A stretch of 64,000 nucleotides of DNA, taken from CAVOKN01 sp963696505 (GTDB lineage: Bacteria; Pseudomonadota; Gammaproteobacteria; Burkholderiales; Rhodocyclaceae). Shown piece by piece: positions 7,495 to 17,225 of this stretch (the stretch's first letter is position 1; the number at the start of each line of letters is the position of its first letter). The position numbers and the translations under genes were made by a program. The DNA is taken from positions 1 through 64,000 of the forward strand of contig CAVOKN010000012.1 in NCBI GenBank assembly GCA_963696505.1. Reading direction: 5' to 3'. The notes beneath the pieces were generated by a model that saw only the letters and a list, made by a program, of their open reading frames with translations, was not told where the DNA came from and searched no databases.

Positions 7495-8959
7495 CCGCGA
7501 CCTCCGTTGGGAAGTTCACAAAGCGGCACAGGACGCGCCAAATGGCGAGATCAAATGGCAGGGGTGCAATTCTGACACTGATGCCAAAGAGCTGGAAGCG
7601 GCACGCCGCTTTCCGGGAAGGAGACCTCTCGGCGGTATTCTGCCGACACGAGCCGCCATGCCGCATTGAAGCGCTCGGTCTGAGCCAGTGCACGGAAGGT
7701 CAGGATCGCCTGGTCGCCAGCGATGCTCCAGCGACGACCCGAGCGCCATCGGAGGAGGCTCCGGGAGTGATTCACCCGGAGCCTGCGAGAGAGATGCGAC
7801 TCTGACCCCGGTTTCCTCCGCTGGCCTCGCGGGATGTTGGAACTCAGATCGATGCGCAGCTCCGAGTACTGCGGGTGCGTGGTTGGGAATCGCACGTCCG
7901 GCAACTGCGAGAGCAGATCGCATCCAGCGCTGCGCCGGATTCAGCGCAGCGCGGCCCTGGCCCGGAGGCTTGAAGCCAGCCACCTGGAGGGGCACTGGCG
8001 GCACGGATGCGAATCTTCAGACTTCGTCTCGGCCTCAGCCGCCGGTCGCTGCCGCCGAAAGCTGTCGCTCGCCGATGGCAGTTGCCCAAACATCCGCTGA
8101 CTCGTCCCGACCCAAAGCCGTCGTACGACCCTCAAGCTGGCCAATGCCCGGAGCCCGAAGTACAGCCGACATCCATGACTTTGCGATGGACGGCGCAAGG
8201 TCGGCCATTGGTATGTCTCTCGCTCGGTGCGCAAGATCGTGGCGTACTTGGGCGAAGCGACCTCACCGTCGCACCTGGCGCCGGCCCGGGGCTCGCCACT
8301 GTGATAGACGGCCGACGCCGGGCACGGCGAGTTCGACCCTCAAGCCCAACCGCTGCAGGACTATGAATTCGATCAGCACATCGCTTGGTAACTCGACGAG
8401 GATCCGATATCGCTCGTCGGGGAGCGCTCGTGTCCGCCTGACAATGGCTCACACCGTCCTGGAACGATCCGGATTACCCGCGATACTTGCGGAAGTGGCG
8501 TTGGATCTCCTTGCGCGCCTCGCCGATCGATTCCAGCCGCCGCCTCCCCACGAAAGTCAGCCTCTGCAGGACGGCAACAGCCCAGGCGTGTACCTCGTCA
8601 ACGCCGCCCCGGCTACTGAAAGGTGCGGCGGGTTGCCGACGTCCCGGAGCCGTTCGTGCTGGGGCGGACGCTGGGTTGCCCTCGGCCAGAGCCGCCAGCC
8701 ATATCTTCGAGGGCGTCGAAGCGGCAGGGCGCTGGACGATGTCCCCGCGAGCAATTCCACTGGCACACCCCTCCGGCAGGTCGAAGAGCCGTGGACTCTC
8801 TGGAGAAGAGAAGAAGGATGGGATAGCATGCCCTCCCAGAAAACGACGCAGCGCCTGTTTGACCACCGGCACGACGTGGCGGTGCCTGCGTCATACCCAC
8901 TGCACGACGTTTTGGGCACTGCGCCGGCAGACAGCCAGCGGCGCGCCGAGCGCATTTGG
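7495..8959. other. long non-coding stretch before the multi-PAS kinase
   Basis: About 1.46 kb with no supportable gene. An open frame runs through it on the plus strand, joined to the kinase. Its translation here is Arg/Pro/Ser-rich without domains, and part of it (8225-8511) is IS91 debris. The open frame is therefore a by-product of high GC. The kinase promoter should lie in the last few hundred bases, but no convincing -35/-10 pair was identified. Confidence 0.7.
8225..8511 (+). mobile_element. IS91-family 3'-end remnant, copy 1
   Basis: Translates as VRKIVAYLGEATSPSHLAPARGSPL followed by stops, recalling the C-terminus of IS91 transposases (ILAHLGLPTEPPP-APARGPP). A downstream non-coding terminus ends near GTTGGATCTCC. 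The same terminus recurs at 14011-14441 and, inverted, at 28515-28805. Only the element's 3' end is present. Confidence 0.65.
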
Positions 8960-11900
8960 ATGATTCTGCCCGTGACTTTCGATTCACGCTTGGAAGCAGC
9001 GGTACTCGACGCGATGCACGAGCTGATCGCCGTGCTGGACCGGCGCGGCACCATCGTTCTCGTAAACCGCGCCTGGCGCGAGGCCGCCCTCAGGCCCGAC
9101 GCGCCACCGGTACTGGTGACCGGCATCGGGCTCAACTACCTGGAGGCATGCCTGCATGCCGAAGGGGGTGGATCCGAGGGCGCCAGGCAATGCCACGCAG
9201 GATTGCTTTCCGCGCTGCAAGGACGTGAGGGATTCGAAGTCGAATACCCGTGCCACTCGCCGATCGCCCAACGATGGTTTCTGCTGCGCGCCCTGCCTCT
9301 GGAATCCCCGGATGGCGGGGTGTTGCTCATCCACAGTGAGATCACCGAACGCGATCAGTTGGCGAGGCAATTGCGCGGTGCCAATCGGGCATTGTACGTA
9401 CGCAACGCGTGCAACCATGTCCTGCTGCAGGCAAGCGCGGAAGCCAAAGCTCTTCACGAGGTATGCCGATCTATCGTCGATTTGGGCGGGTATCGATTCG
9501 CGTGGGTGGGGTTCGTCGAGGACGACGCACAGAAGACCGTTCGGCCCGCGGCTCACGCCGGTCTCGAAGACGGCTACCTCGCCTCTGTCCTGGTCACCAG
9601 CTCCGAAGGCGAGCATGGACGCGGGCCGACCGGTACCGCGGCGCGGACCGGCAAGGCCGCTCTGGTCCGGGACATCCGGTCCGATCTCGGGTATGCCCCA
9701 TGGCGTGCCGAAGCGCTCAAGCGCGGGTACCGATCCTCGGTCGCATTGCCGTTTGCCGCGGACGGCGTCGTCGGCACGCTGAACATTTACGCTGCCGAGC
9801 CAGACGCGTTCAATCCGACTGAAGTAGACCTCCTCCAGGGGCTCGCCAACGACGTGAGCATCGGGGTCGCAGCACTGCGCGCGCGGGCCGAAAGGGATCG
9901 CGCCGTGGAATCGCTACGCAGTTCGGAGAAGAAGTTCGTGACGGTGTTCCGTTCCCTGCCTGACTCCAGCGCCATCACCCGCCTTTCCGATGGTCTGATC
10001 CTGGACGTGAACGACGGCTTTACCCAGGCGACGGGGTATTCGCGCGAGGAGGCGGTGGGCCGGACCAGCCTGGATCTCGGGCTTTGGCGCGACCCTGCGG
10101 CCCGCAACCAGGTTGCGAATGCTTTGCGCCGCGACGACGCGATCGGCGACATCGAATTCGACTATGGCCGCAAGGACGGCCGCAGTTCGGTCGGCCTGCT
10201 GGCATCCCGGACGTTGGTTATCGATGACGAGCCCTGCATGCTCACGATCGTGCGCGACATCGCCGATCGCAAGCGCATGGAGATGGCGCTCAGGGACAGC
10301 ACGAGACGGCAAGAGGCGCTGCTCGACAGCATTCCGGACATCGCCTGGATGAAGGACGCCGAAGGCCGCTTCATTGCGGTGAATGAGCCTTTCGCGAAGG
10401 CCTGCGGCCGCACACCGGAAGATCTGGTGGGACGAACAGACTTCGACATCTGGCCCGAGGATCTCGCCGCGCAGTACGTCGCCGACGATGCCGAGGTGAT
10501 GCGGTCGCGCGCGCGCAAGCGTGTCGAAGAGCGCCTGGTGAGTGTCTCCGGCGACCAGTCCTGGATCGAGACGATCAAGACGCCGATCGTCGGCGAAGCC
10601 GGGGAGGTGATCGGTACGAGCGGCATCGCTCGGGACGTGACAGAGCGCCGACGCTTCGCCGAGGACCTGCTGCGCGAAAAAGCTCTCTCGGAATCGATCA
10701 TCAACAGCCTGCCGGGCGTCTTCTACGTCCTCGATGCCTCCGGCAGGATGATGCGCTGGAACGGCAGACTCGCCGAAGTGTCGGGCTACGACCATGCCGC
10801 AATCGGCCGGATGCATGCGCTGGAGTTAATCCGCCCGGAGGACCAGCCTGAAGTGGAAACCGCGATCCGAGAGGGGTTCGAGCAAGGACATGCCGATGTC
10901 GAGGCGCGCCTGCGCACCTTGGTCGGGGACACCATCCCCTACATCTTCACCGGAATGCGTATGGATGCCGACGGCGCTGCGTACCTGATAGGCATGGGCA
11001 TCGACATCAGCCGGCGCCAGACTGCGGAAGACGCCTTGCGCCACAGCGAACAGCGCCTTCAGGCGATCGTCTCGAATGTGCCGGTGGTCCTGTTCGGCCT
11101 GGATTCCGCAGGCACGTTCACGTTCTCCGAGGGCAAGGGTCTTGAGGCATTGGGACTCAAGCCGGGTGAGGTCGTCGGCCGTTGCGCCCTGGAGATGTAC
11201 CGGGACTACCCGGAAATCGTGCAATCGTTGCGGCTGGGTCTCAAGGGAAACCTTTCCCGCGCCGTCCATGCCATGGGACCGATAGTCTTCGATGTCCTAT
11301 ACATGCCCGTAACCGACGACCGGGGCGCGTTGACCGAATTGATCGGAGTGGCCGTCGATATCACCGAACGCAGGCGTGCCGAGGCGGCACTCGGCGAAAG
11401 TCATGCGCGCTTGGCCCTTGCCCTCGAGGCCGCCCGGGCCGGCGCCTGGAGTTGGGACAGCACGACCAATCGGGCCGTCTGGTCGGACGGGAACTACCGG
11501 GTGATTGGACTCGAACCCGGCAGCTGCGAAGCGAAGTACGAGAACTGGCTGGCGCGCGTGCATCCCGACGACCGTGCAGCCGCCGAAGCGGCGGTGTCCG
11601 AAGCCATGGCGCGGCGAGGCGACCTCAACATCGAGTTTCGCGTCGTGTGGCCGGACGGCAGCGTGCACTGGATCAACGATGTTGGCCGCATGATCGAGAA
11701 CCAGGCGGGCGAACCGGCCGGGATGTACGGCATCCAAATGGACATCACCGAACGCAAACTCGCGGCCGAGGCGATTGAACGCAGCGAAGAGAATTTGCGC
11801 GTCACGCTGCGCAGCATCGGCGATGCGGTCATCGCAACGGACGGCGAGGGGCATGTGACCTTGATGAATCCCGTCGCACAGACATTGACGGGGTGGAGCG

Positions 11901-13297
11901 AGGAGGACGCCCGCGGTCGAGCTCTCGACGAGGTGTTTCGAATCGTCAATGAAGAGACCCGTGCCAGGGTCCAAAGCCCGGTGCAACGGGTCCTGGCGGA
12001 AGGCACCGTGGTGGGCTTGGCGAACCACACCTTGTTGATCGATCGCAATGGAGTTGAACGCCCGATCGCCGACAGCGGTGCGCCGATCCGCCCCTTCAGG
12101 GATGCACCGATCAGCGGCGTAGTGCTGGTATTCCGCGACCAGTCCGAAGAGCGCCATATCACCCGGTGCCTGGAAGAGCAGGAGGCGAAGTATCGCAACC
12201 TGGTGGACCAGGTTCCGGCAGCGATCTACGTCGCCGCACTGGACCGGGACAGCAGTTCCATATTCGTCAGTTCCCGCGTTGAGGAAATGCTGGGTTATCC
12301 GGCGAACCAGATCCAGAGCGACCCGGGTCTCTGGCTGCGTTGCGTCCACCCGGACGATCGGGAGCGCGTGCTGGCGCAACTCGATCGCACCAAGGCTACG
12401 GGTGAGCCCGTGGCAGTAGAGTACCGGATGCACGCGAAGAACGGCCGTGAGGTTTGGATCTCGGACCACGCCGAGATCGTCCGCAACAGCGAAGGGAGTC
12501 CCGCTCTACTGCAGGGCCTGATGTTCGACATCACCGACCGCAAGCGCACGGAAGAGGCGGTGGCCCGGCTGAACGACCGGTTGGAGCTGAGGGTGGAAGA
12601 GCGCACCGCCGAACTCGCAACGGCGGTGCGGGAGTTGGAGGCGTTCTCCTATTCGGTATCGCACGATCTGCGCGCGCCGCTGCGCGCCATCAATGGCTAC
12701 ACGAGCCTGCTGAAAGAAAACGAAGGAGACCATCTGAGCGCAGACGGCAAGGCGCTGCTGCACCGGGTGCTTGCCAACACCCTCAAGATGGAGCGCCTCA
12801 TCGACGACATCCTGCATTACGCCCGTGCCGGCCGACAGCCGTTGGAGCCTGGAACTGTCAATCTCGATGAACTGGTGCGCAACGTGGCCCGCGAGATTGC
12901 CGAGGGCCACCCCAAGGTCAGTATCGCGATCGGCGAACTGCCACCAGTGAACGGGGATCAGACAATGCTAAGACAGGTCTTCGCCAACCTGATCGGCAAC
13001 GCACTCAAATTCTCAGCCGGCCGCGAGAAGCCGTTGATCGAGGTCGGCGCGCGTGACGAGGGCGGCCAGACGGTCTTCTACGTCAAGGACAACGGGATCG
13101 GGTTCGACATGCGCTACGCCGGCAAGCTGTTCGGCATGTTTCAGCGGATGCATGCGGGCACCGACATCCCCGGCTCCGGAGTCGGGCTCGCGGTGGTCAA
13201 GCGCCTGGTGGAACGCCATCGCGGCCGGGTGTGGGCCCAAGCGGAGCCGGACCGTGGCGCGGTCTTCTCCTTCACCCTGCCTCCGACGCCGGTCTGA
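8960..13297 (+). CDS. hybrid-sensing histidine kinase with eight PAS domains and one GAF domain
   Basis: A 1445-residue cytoplasmic-looking sensor kinase with no signal peptide or transmembrane segment. Approximate order: PAS 8-115, GAF 164-307 (YRFAWVGFVEDD), then PAS at 323, 453, 576, 699, 817, 946 and 1076, a coiled coil ~1195-1222, HisKA with phospho-His ~1234 (YSVSHDLRAPLR), and HATPase with N box (NLIGNALKFS ~1340), G1 (DNGIGFD ~1377) and G2 (GSGVGLAVV ~1405). The DHp/HATPase type matches phytochrome-like/bacteriophytochrome kinases. Start 8960 places PAS1 directly after it; upstream in-frame codons cover unrelated sequence. No response regulator is adjacent, so its partner is elsewhere. 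Ligands cannot be read from the sequence. Confidence 0.88.
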   Translation: MILPVTFDSRLEAAVLDAMHELIAVLDRRGTIVLVNRAWREAALRPDAPPVLVTGIGLNYLEACLHAEGGGSEGARQCHAGLLSALQGREGFEVEYPCHSPIAQRWFLLRALPLESPDGGVLLIHSEITERDQLARQLRGANRALYVRNACNHVLLQASAEAKALHEVCRSIVDLGGYRFAWVGFVEDDAQKTVRPAAHAGLEDGYLASVLVTSSEGEHGRGPTGTAARTGKAALVRDIRSDLGYAPWRAEALKRGYRSSVALPFAADGVVGTLNIYAAEPDAFNPTEVDLLQGLANDVSIGVAALRARAERDRAVESLRSSEKKFVTVFRSLPDSSAITRLSDGLILDVNDGFTQATGYSREEAVGRTSLDLGLWRDPAARNQVANALRRDDAIGDIEFDYGRKDGRSSVGLLASRTLVIDDEPCMLTIVRDIADRKRMEMALRDSTRRQEALLDSIPDIAWMKDAEGRFIAVNEPFAKACGRTPEDLVGRTDFDIWPEDLAAQYVADDAEVMRSRARKRVEERLVSVSGDQSWIETIKTPIVGEAGEVIGTSGIARDVTERRRFAEDLLREKALSESIINSLPGVFYVLDASGRMMRWNGRLAEVSGYDHAAIGRMHALELIRPEDQPEVETAIREGFEQGHADVEARLRTLVGDTIPYIFTGMRMDADGAAYLIGMGIDISRRQTAEDALRHSEQRLQAIVSNVPVVLFGLDSAGTFTFSEGKGLEALGLKPGEVVGRCALEMYRDYPEIVQSLRLGLKGNLSRAVHAMGPIVFDVLYMPVTDDRGALTELIGVAVDITERRRAEAALGESHARLALALEAARAGAWSWDSTTNRAVWSDGNYRVIGLEPGSCEAKYENWLARVHPDDRAAAEAAVSEAMARRGDLNIEFRVVWPDGSVHWINDVGRMIENQAGEPAGMYGIQMDITERKLAAEAIERSEENLRVTLRSIGDAVIATDGEGHVTLMNPVAQTLTGWSEEDARGRALDEVFRIVNEETRARVQSPVQRVLAEGTVVGLANHTLLIDRNGVERPIADSGAPIRPFRDAPISGVVLVFRDQSEERHITRCLEEQEAKYRNLVDQVPAAIYVAALDRDSSSIFVSSRVEEMLGYPANQIQSDPGLWLRCVHPDDRERVLAQLDRTKATGEPVAVEYRMHAKNGREVWISDHAEIVRNSEGSPALLQGLMFDITDRKRTEEAVARLNDRLELRVEERTAELATAVRELEAFSYSVSHDLRAPLRAINGYTSLLKENEGDHLSADGKALLHRVLANTLKMERLIDDILHYARAGRQPLEPGTVNLDELVRNVAREIAEGHPKVSIAIGELPPVNGDQTMLRQVFANLIGNALKFSAGREKPLIEVGARDEGGQTVFYVKDNGIGFDMRYAGKLFGMFQRMHAGTDIPGSGVGLAVVKRLVERHRGRVWAQAEPDRGAVFSFTLPPTPV

Positions 13298-14010
13298 GAC
13301 ATCGGGTGGCGTCCCTGAGGGGCCGCCTTCGAGCTGATGCGCCACATCCGCTCGCCTCCCTGAGCGAAGCGCTGGTTGAACCACTGGCTTGAAGCACGCA
13401 TCGTGCTGCCACACCTCAGACAGAGGATCGGGAAGCCTTCATCAATGCGTGCGAGCCGCGGCACCCAGGCATTTCTCCTCGCGCACAAGCGCATGGTCTG
13501 CGGGCGTAGCCGATCAGCGCGAGATCGCCGAGCGATAGTGAACATCGACTATCGGGGGTGGTGCTGACGCTCACTATGTCGATCACGGGAGCCACCCGAT
13601 GACGGGTCCTGGCCGTCAGATGCCTGATGACATCGGCGTCCTCGTGTGCCAGGTAGCCCCGACCGTGCAGAGGCAGCCCGGAACGGACTGGCCATCGAGC
13701 GCTGGCGGCCGCCGTGCCAGCGCCAGCGGACTGCGTGGTGATCCGATTGCACCGGCCCCTCGACCCCTGCACGTCACGAGATCGAACGCGCGGGGGAAGC
13801 CAAACAACACCCCAGGATCGAGTAATCAGCCAATGAGGACGTGAGCCACTCCGACGGGCCACACGCCTGCTCCGCCCAGCGGCGGAATTCGCGTCGTCAG
13901 ACGAACCCGAATTACCGCGCCGTTCACTCTGACAGGGACCAGTTTTCAATGTCACCAGCATCCATTTCGACCCCCACCTTTTCCTGCCTCGCCTAAAGCA
14001 TCGGCGCAGC
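13298..14010. other. intergenic stretch without a recognisable gene
   Basis: About 700 bp between the kinase and the IS91 remnant. Open frames on both strands have no recognisable domain and unnatural Arg/Ser composition. The right end may hold more degraded IS91 sequence, but I cannot show it. Confidence 0.6.
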
Positions 14011-14441
14011 GGCGAGATACGCATCATCGCCTTCATCAACGAGGCTATGGCTGTGCGCGAGGTCCTCGCGTACCTGGGCGAGCCCACCTCAGCTCTGCCT
14101 ATGGCGCCGGCCCGTGGCCCGCCGCTGTAAGGGGCGTCCGATGCCGCGCAGGGCCAGTTCGAGCCGCAAGCCCAGCCGGCACCGGACTAAGAATTCGATC
14201 AGCGCATCGCCTGGTAGCTCGACGAGGATCCGATCTCGCTCGTCGGGGAGCGCTCGTGTAGTGGGTCATCGAGACGGCCTCGGCGGCCGCCCCGGCGACC
14301 CACGGCACGACTTGCGTTGTGATTCTGCCGCGGTGTTCAGGCTTCATCAGCACGCAGTTCTCGCGTGACGACTGCTCTCACCGTCCTGTAACGATGCGGA
14401 ATACCCGGGATACTTGCCTAAGTGGGGTTGGATCTCCTATC
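14011..14441 (+). mobile_element. IS91-family 3'-end remnant, copy 2
   Basis: Begins with RIIAFINEAMAVREVLAYLGE and continues PTSALPMAPARGPPL-stop, a good match to the IS91 transposase C-terminus. About 330 bp of non-coding terminus follow and end near GTTGGATCTCCTATCC. This copy includes more of the transposase end than copy 1. The terminus abuts a broken transglutaminase gene, so insertion or one-ended transposition may have removed that gene's 5' half. Confidence 0.7.
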
Positions 14442-14446
14442 CTTCG

Positions 14447-14776
14447 CGCCTCGGTTCGTGTCGCGACTACGCAGTGCTCTTAGTCGAAGGGTGCCGCGCG
14501 CAGGGGTTCGCAAGCCGCTTCGTGAGGGGCTACATGCACGCGCCGACCACAGAGCATGGCAACGCGTCCTCGCACGCATGGTCCGAAGTCGATCTACCGG
14601 GACCGGGGTAAAAAGGCTTAGACTCCGTGACCGGCGAAGTGGCAAGCACGCGGCATATCCCGTTGGCGGTCGCAAACCACCCCGAATCGGTACCGCCGGT
14701 GTCTGGCACTTTCATCGGTCCGGCGGGTCGGTGGCCGATGCTGACGATGGACGTGCAGGTGATGGCCTTGCAGCGC
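14447..14776 (+). pseudogene. transglutaminase-like protein, 3' fragment with frameshift
   Basis: The first frame reads LGSCRDYAVLLVEGCRAQGF and, after HAPTTEHG, NASSHAWSEVDLPGPG. This contains the transglutaminase-core Cys (GSCRDYA) and His (SSHAWSEV) motifs. After a stop near 14611, a second frame continues with TGEVASTRHIPLAVANHP and VSGTFIGP, the usual C-terminal extension of this family. The 5' half of the gene is missing at the IS91 end. The fragment cannot encode a working enzyme. The native stop is also lost, because the frame runs on toward the next gene. Confidence 0.7.
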
Positions 14777-14884
14777 TCTCGCGAGCGGACGCGGACGTCA
14801 CACCGGCGCTGCAAGGGTCGAACTGAGCCCAACTTGCGCTCCGTCGTATCCTACTGGACAAACGGAAAGTCCTCGGGAGGTATC

Positions 14885-15646
14885 ATGTTTCCTGCTCGAA
14901 GCGCCGCTGTCTCGGCTGCGCTGGCTGCCGCGTTTCTGTGCGGCGCGGCACCTGCCCAGTCCAGCCTCGAATACCGCAACCGGGGTAATCGCTTCGAGGG
15001 GGTTCGCGCGCTTCCGGTATCGGGATACACGATCGAGCTACTCTCCTTCCGTGCCACTGACCACGAACCGCCGCCCGCCGGGAGGACTCCTGCCTTCTAT
15101 CGCATGCGGTTCTTTCTCGAAAAGTCTGCACCGGCTTACGTGGTTGTCCGCGAGGTCAGGAACACCCACTCGTATTGGCTGGACAAGGTTAAGCCCCACA
15201 CGCCCTGGGCAGCCGGATTCGCCAATTCGTTCGAGTGGTCAACGAGGGACGTGATCGATCAACTGCCCGGTCTCGGGCTCCATGATCTCGGCGTTACTGT
15301 ACGGGTGGGCAACGAAAACCCTTCGGATCTCGAGACGGTTGCCCCAGTCATCCTCTACTACTCAAAGCTTCCTGGTGCGGTCAGTGGCTACGAGTTCGCC
15401 TTCAAGACCAACGCGACGGCCCGCCTTGAGTTCAGCGTCGAGCGGGCGGATGGCACGGCAGTCACACCGGCGCCTACGCCCAGGGTCGTTCAGAGGTGGT
15501 CCTATGGAGTTCCTTTGGTGGTGACCTGGGATGCATCCAGGGCGGGAGCAGGAGCGTACCGGCTGCAGGTGCGAGGCCGGGTCCTCGAGAACAATCAAAC
15601 GTTTGGAAAGGAGATCAGGTTTTTCCACCAACCGAAAATCCGCTAG
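14885..15646 (+). CDS. exported protein of unknown function, first gene of TIR/protease cluster
   Basis: A 253-residue protein with a clear Sec signal peptide (ARSAAVSAALAAAFLCGAAPAQS, cleavage after ~APAQ). GGGAGG lies just upstream of ATG 14885. The mature part looks beta-rich (VSGYTIELLSFRATDH, FYRMRFFLEKSAPAYVVVRE, GYEFAFKTNATARLEFSV, GAYRLQVRGRVLENNQ) and may be one or two immunoglobulin-like domains. I recognise no family. It lies 36 bp before the TIR gene on the same strand, so the three genes 14885-19276 probably form an operon. A periplasmic role alongside the two other membrane/exported products is an inference from location signals. Confidence 0.75.
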   Translation: MFPARSAAVSAALAAAFLCGAAPAQSSLEYRNRGNRFEGVRALPVSGYTIELLSFRATDHEPPPAGRTPAFYRMRFFLEKSAPAYVVVREVRNTHSYWLDKVKPHTPWAAGFANSFEWSTRDVIDQLPGLGLHDLGVTVRVGNENPSDLETVAPVILYYSKLPGAVSGYEFAFKTNATARLEFSVERADGTAVTPAPTPRVVQRWSYGVPLVVTWDASRAGAGAYRLQVRGRVLENNQTFGKEIRFFHQPKIR

Positions 15647-15682
15647 AGATGCCGCTGCGAGCGCAGGGCGCCGGGATCGACA

Positions 15683-17225
15683 ATGACTGATGTATTCATC
15701 AGCTACAGCCGATCCGATCGGGAGGTTGCGAAGGTCTTCGCTGACGCCTTTGCCGCGCAGGGTTGGAGCGTCTGGTGGGATCCCGAGATTCTCGTCGGGA
15801 CACAGTACGACAAAACCATCGAAGACGAGCTCGATCGAGCGAAGTGCGTTGTCGTGCTGTGGTCGAAGCGCTCGGTGGAGTCTCGGTGGGTGCGCTCGGA
15901 GGCGTCCAAAGCCGTGGAGCGGAGCGCGCTCGTTCCGGTGCGCATCGGGGCCGATGCCGAGGTGCCGCTCGAATTCACGAAGATCCAGACGGCTGATCTG
16001 GCTGGCTGGGATGGTGATCGCGAGAATCCGACTTTCGCGGGACTGGTTCGCGGCATCGAGCGCGCCATTGGGGGCGAGCCACGTCACCCGCCGGTGGTGG
16101 CGGGTCGTCCCGCCGTGTCGCGGGCCAAACCGCGCACGTTCGCTCGCCTGGCTCTCGTCGCGGCCCCCACCGTCGCAGCGCTCGTGCTCGCTGGGATCGC
16201 GATGACGATCCATCGTCCAACCGCATTTGATCTCGATCTGACCGTCACCAAGCTCTCCTTCGTTTCTGCCGCCCAACAGGGTGCGGAACTCGTTGGCAAG
16301 ACGCCGTTCGCCGCCCTCCAACTCCACGGCATAGAGCGTGGCACCATCGAGGCCAAGGAAGCAGCGCTCGTGCAGCACGTGGGCGACGCGACCGAAGTAG
16401 CGCCAATGTCCACCGCGACGCCCCTCGCGCTCCCAATCAAGATATCCGAAAGGAAACCGAAGGGGGCGTCAGTCACGTTCGCAAGTCCGGGGAACGCAGC
16501 GGAAGTGGCCGGCGAACTCGACCGCCTGTTCTTGTCGCCGGGCGATCGCGCCGAACTCGAGATCACACAGGAGAATCGGCCAGCTCTTTCCGTTCACATC
16601 CCTCATCAGCCCGCCCGGATCGTGTTGTCGACGCGTGGCGAAGTCATCGTGGAAGTGGTTGATGCGACCATCGACACCGCGAACCGGAACCTGCTCGAAG
16701 GCGCGGCGATGACGCTGCGCCTCGATGCCGGCGATGGTTCCTTTTCGGAGATGCTGGCAACCGGAGAGGGACCTACGGTGCTTCTGTGGCCGACGTCGGA
16801 ACTTCGGCCACCCGTCTCTCTTGTTTCCAATCTCCCCGTGTCTGTGCTCGATTTCCAGACCCAGGGCCCAACCGGTGCGGCTGTCACGACCCTATCGGGC
16901 GACGGTACCATCGGCTTTGCCCAAGCGGGCGGCAGAGGGCGGATCGATGTCAAGCAGGGGCACTACTTGGTCCTCCACGACCTGAAGACGTTCTTCATCC
17001 GAAAAGCTGCAGTTTCAACCAGAGGGGAAGGCCATTCGCCTCGAGGCTGGTGGCATGGCCGGCTCGCTCAAGTCCGGCCCTGCGGGCGGTGTTCAAGAAC
17101 GTACTCTGACCTGGTTCGACTCGATCTGGCAGCAGCCGCGGTGGGTGCATTTGTTCAGCTTGGCGGTCTGGCTGTTTCCAACGACGCTTGCCGGATTCAA
17201 ACTCATGAAGGCGTTGCAGCGGTGA
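15683..17225 (+). pseudogene. membrane-anchored TIR-domain protein with a one-base frameshift
   Basis: Residues ~1-130 form a TIR domain: MTDVFISYSRSDREVAKVFA, WSVWWDPEILVGTQYDKTIE, CVVVLWSKRSVESRWVRSEA; Glu in WVRSE is the candidate NADase catalytic residue. A transmembrane helix follows at ~154-175, then a ~300-residue probably periplasmic beta-rich region. At the A-run 17002-17005 the frame changes. Removing one A gives KLQFQPEGKAIRLEAGG and a final membrane helix (WVHLFSLAVWLFPTTLAGF), with TGA at 17223-17225 overlapping the next start as GTGA. That restored protein would have ~513 residues. Without the correction the TIR gene is fused to the next one through ~70 residues of implausible sequence. 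Confidence 0.75.

Noticed and set aside
7688..8959. N-terminal 424-codon extension of the multi-PAS kinase frame
   Set aside because: Translation has no domain, is Arg/Pro-rich and includes IS91 debris; the first PAS domain begins right after ATG 8960.
13416..14087. 223-codon minus-strand frame
   Set aside because: Unnatural composition, no domain, and it runs across the IS91 remnant on the other strand.
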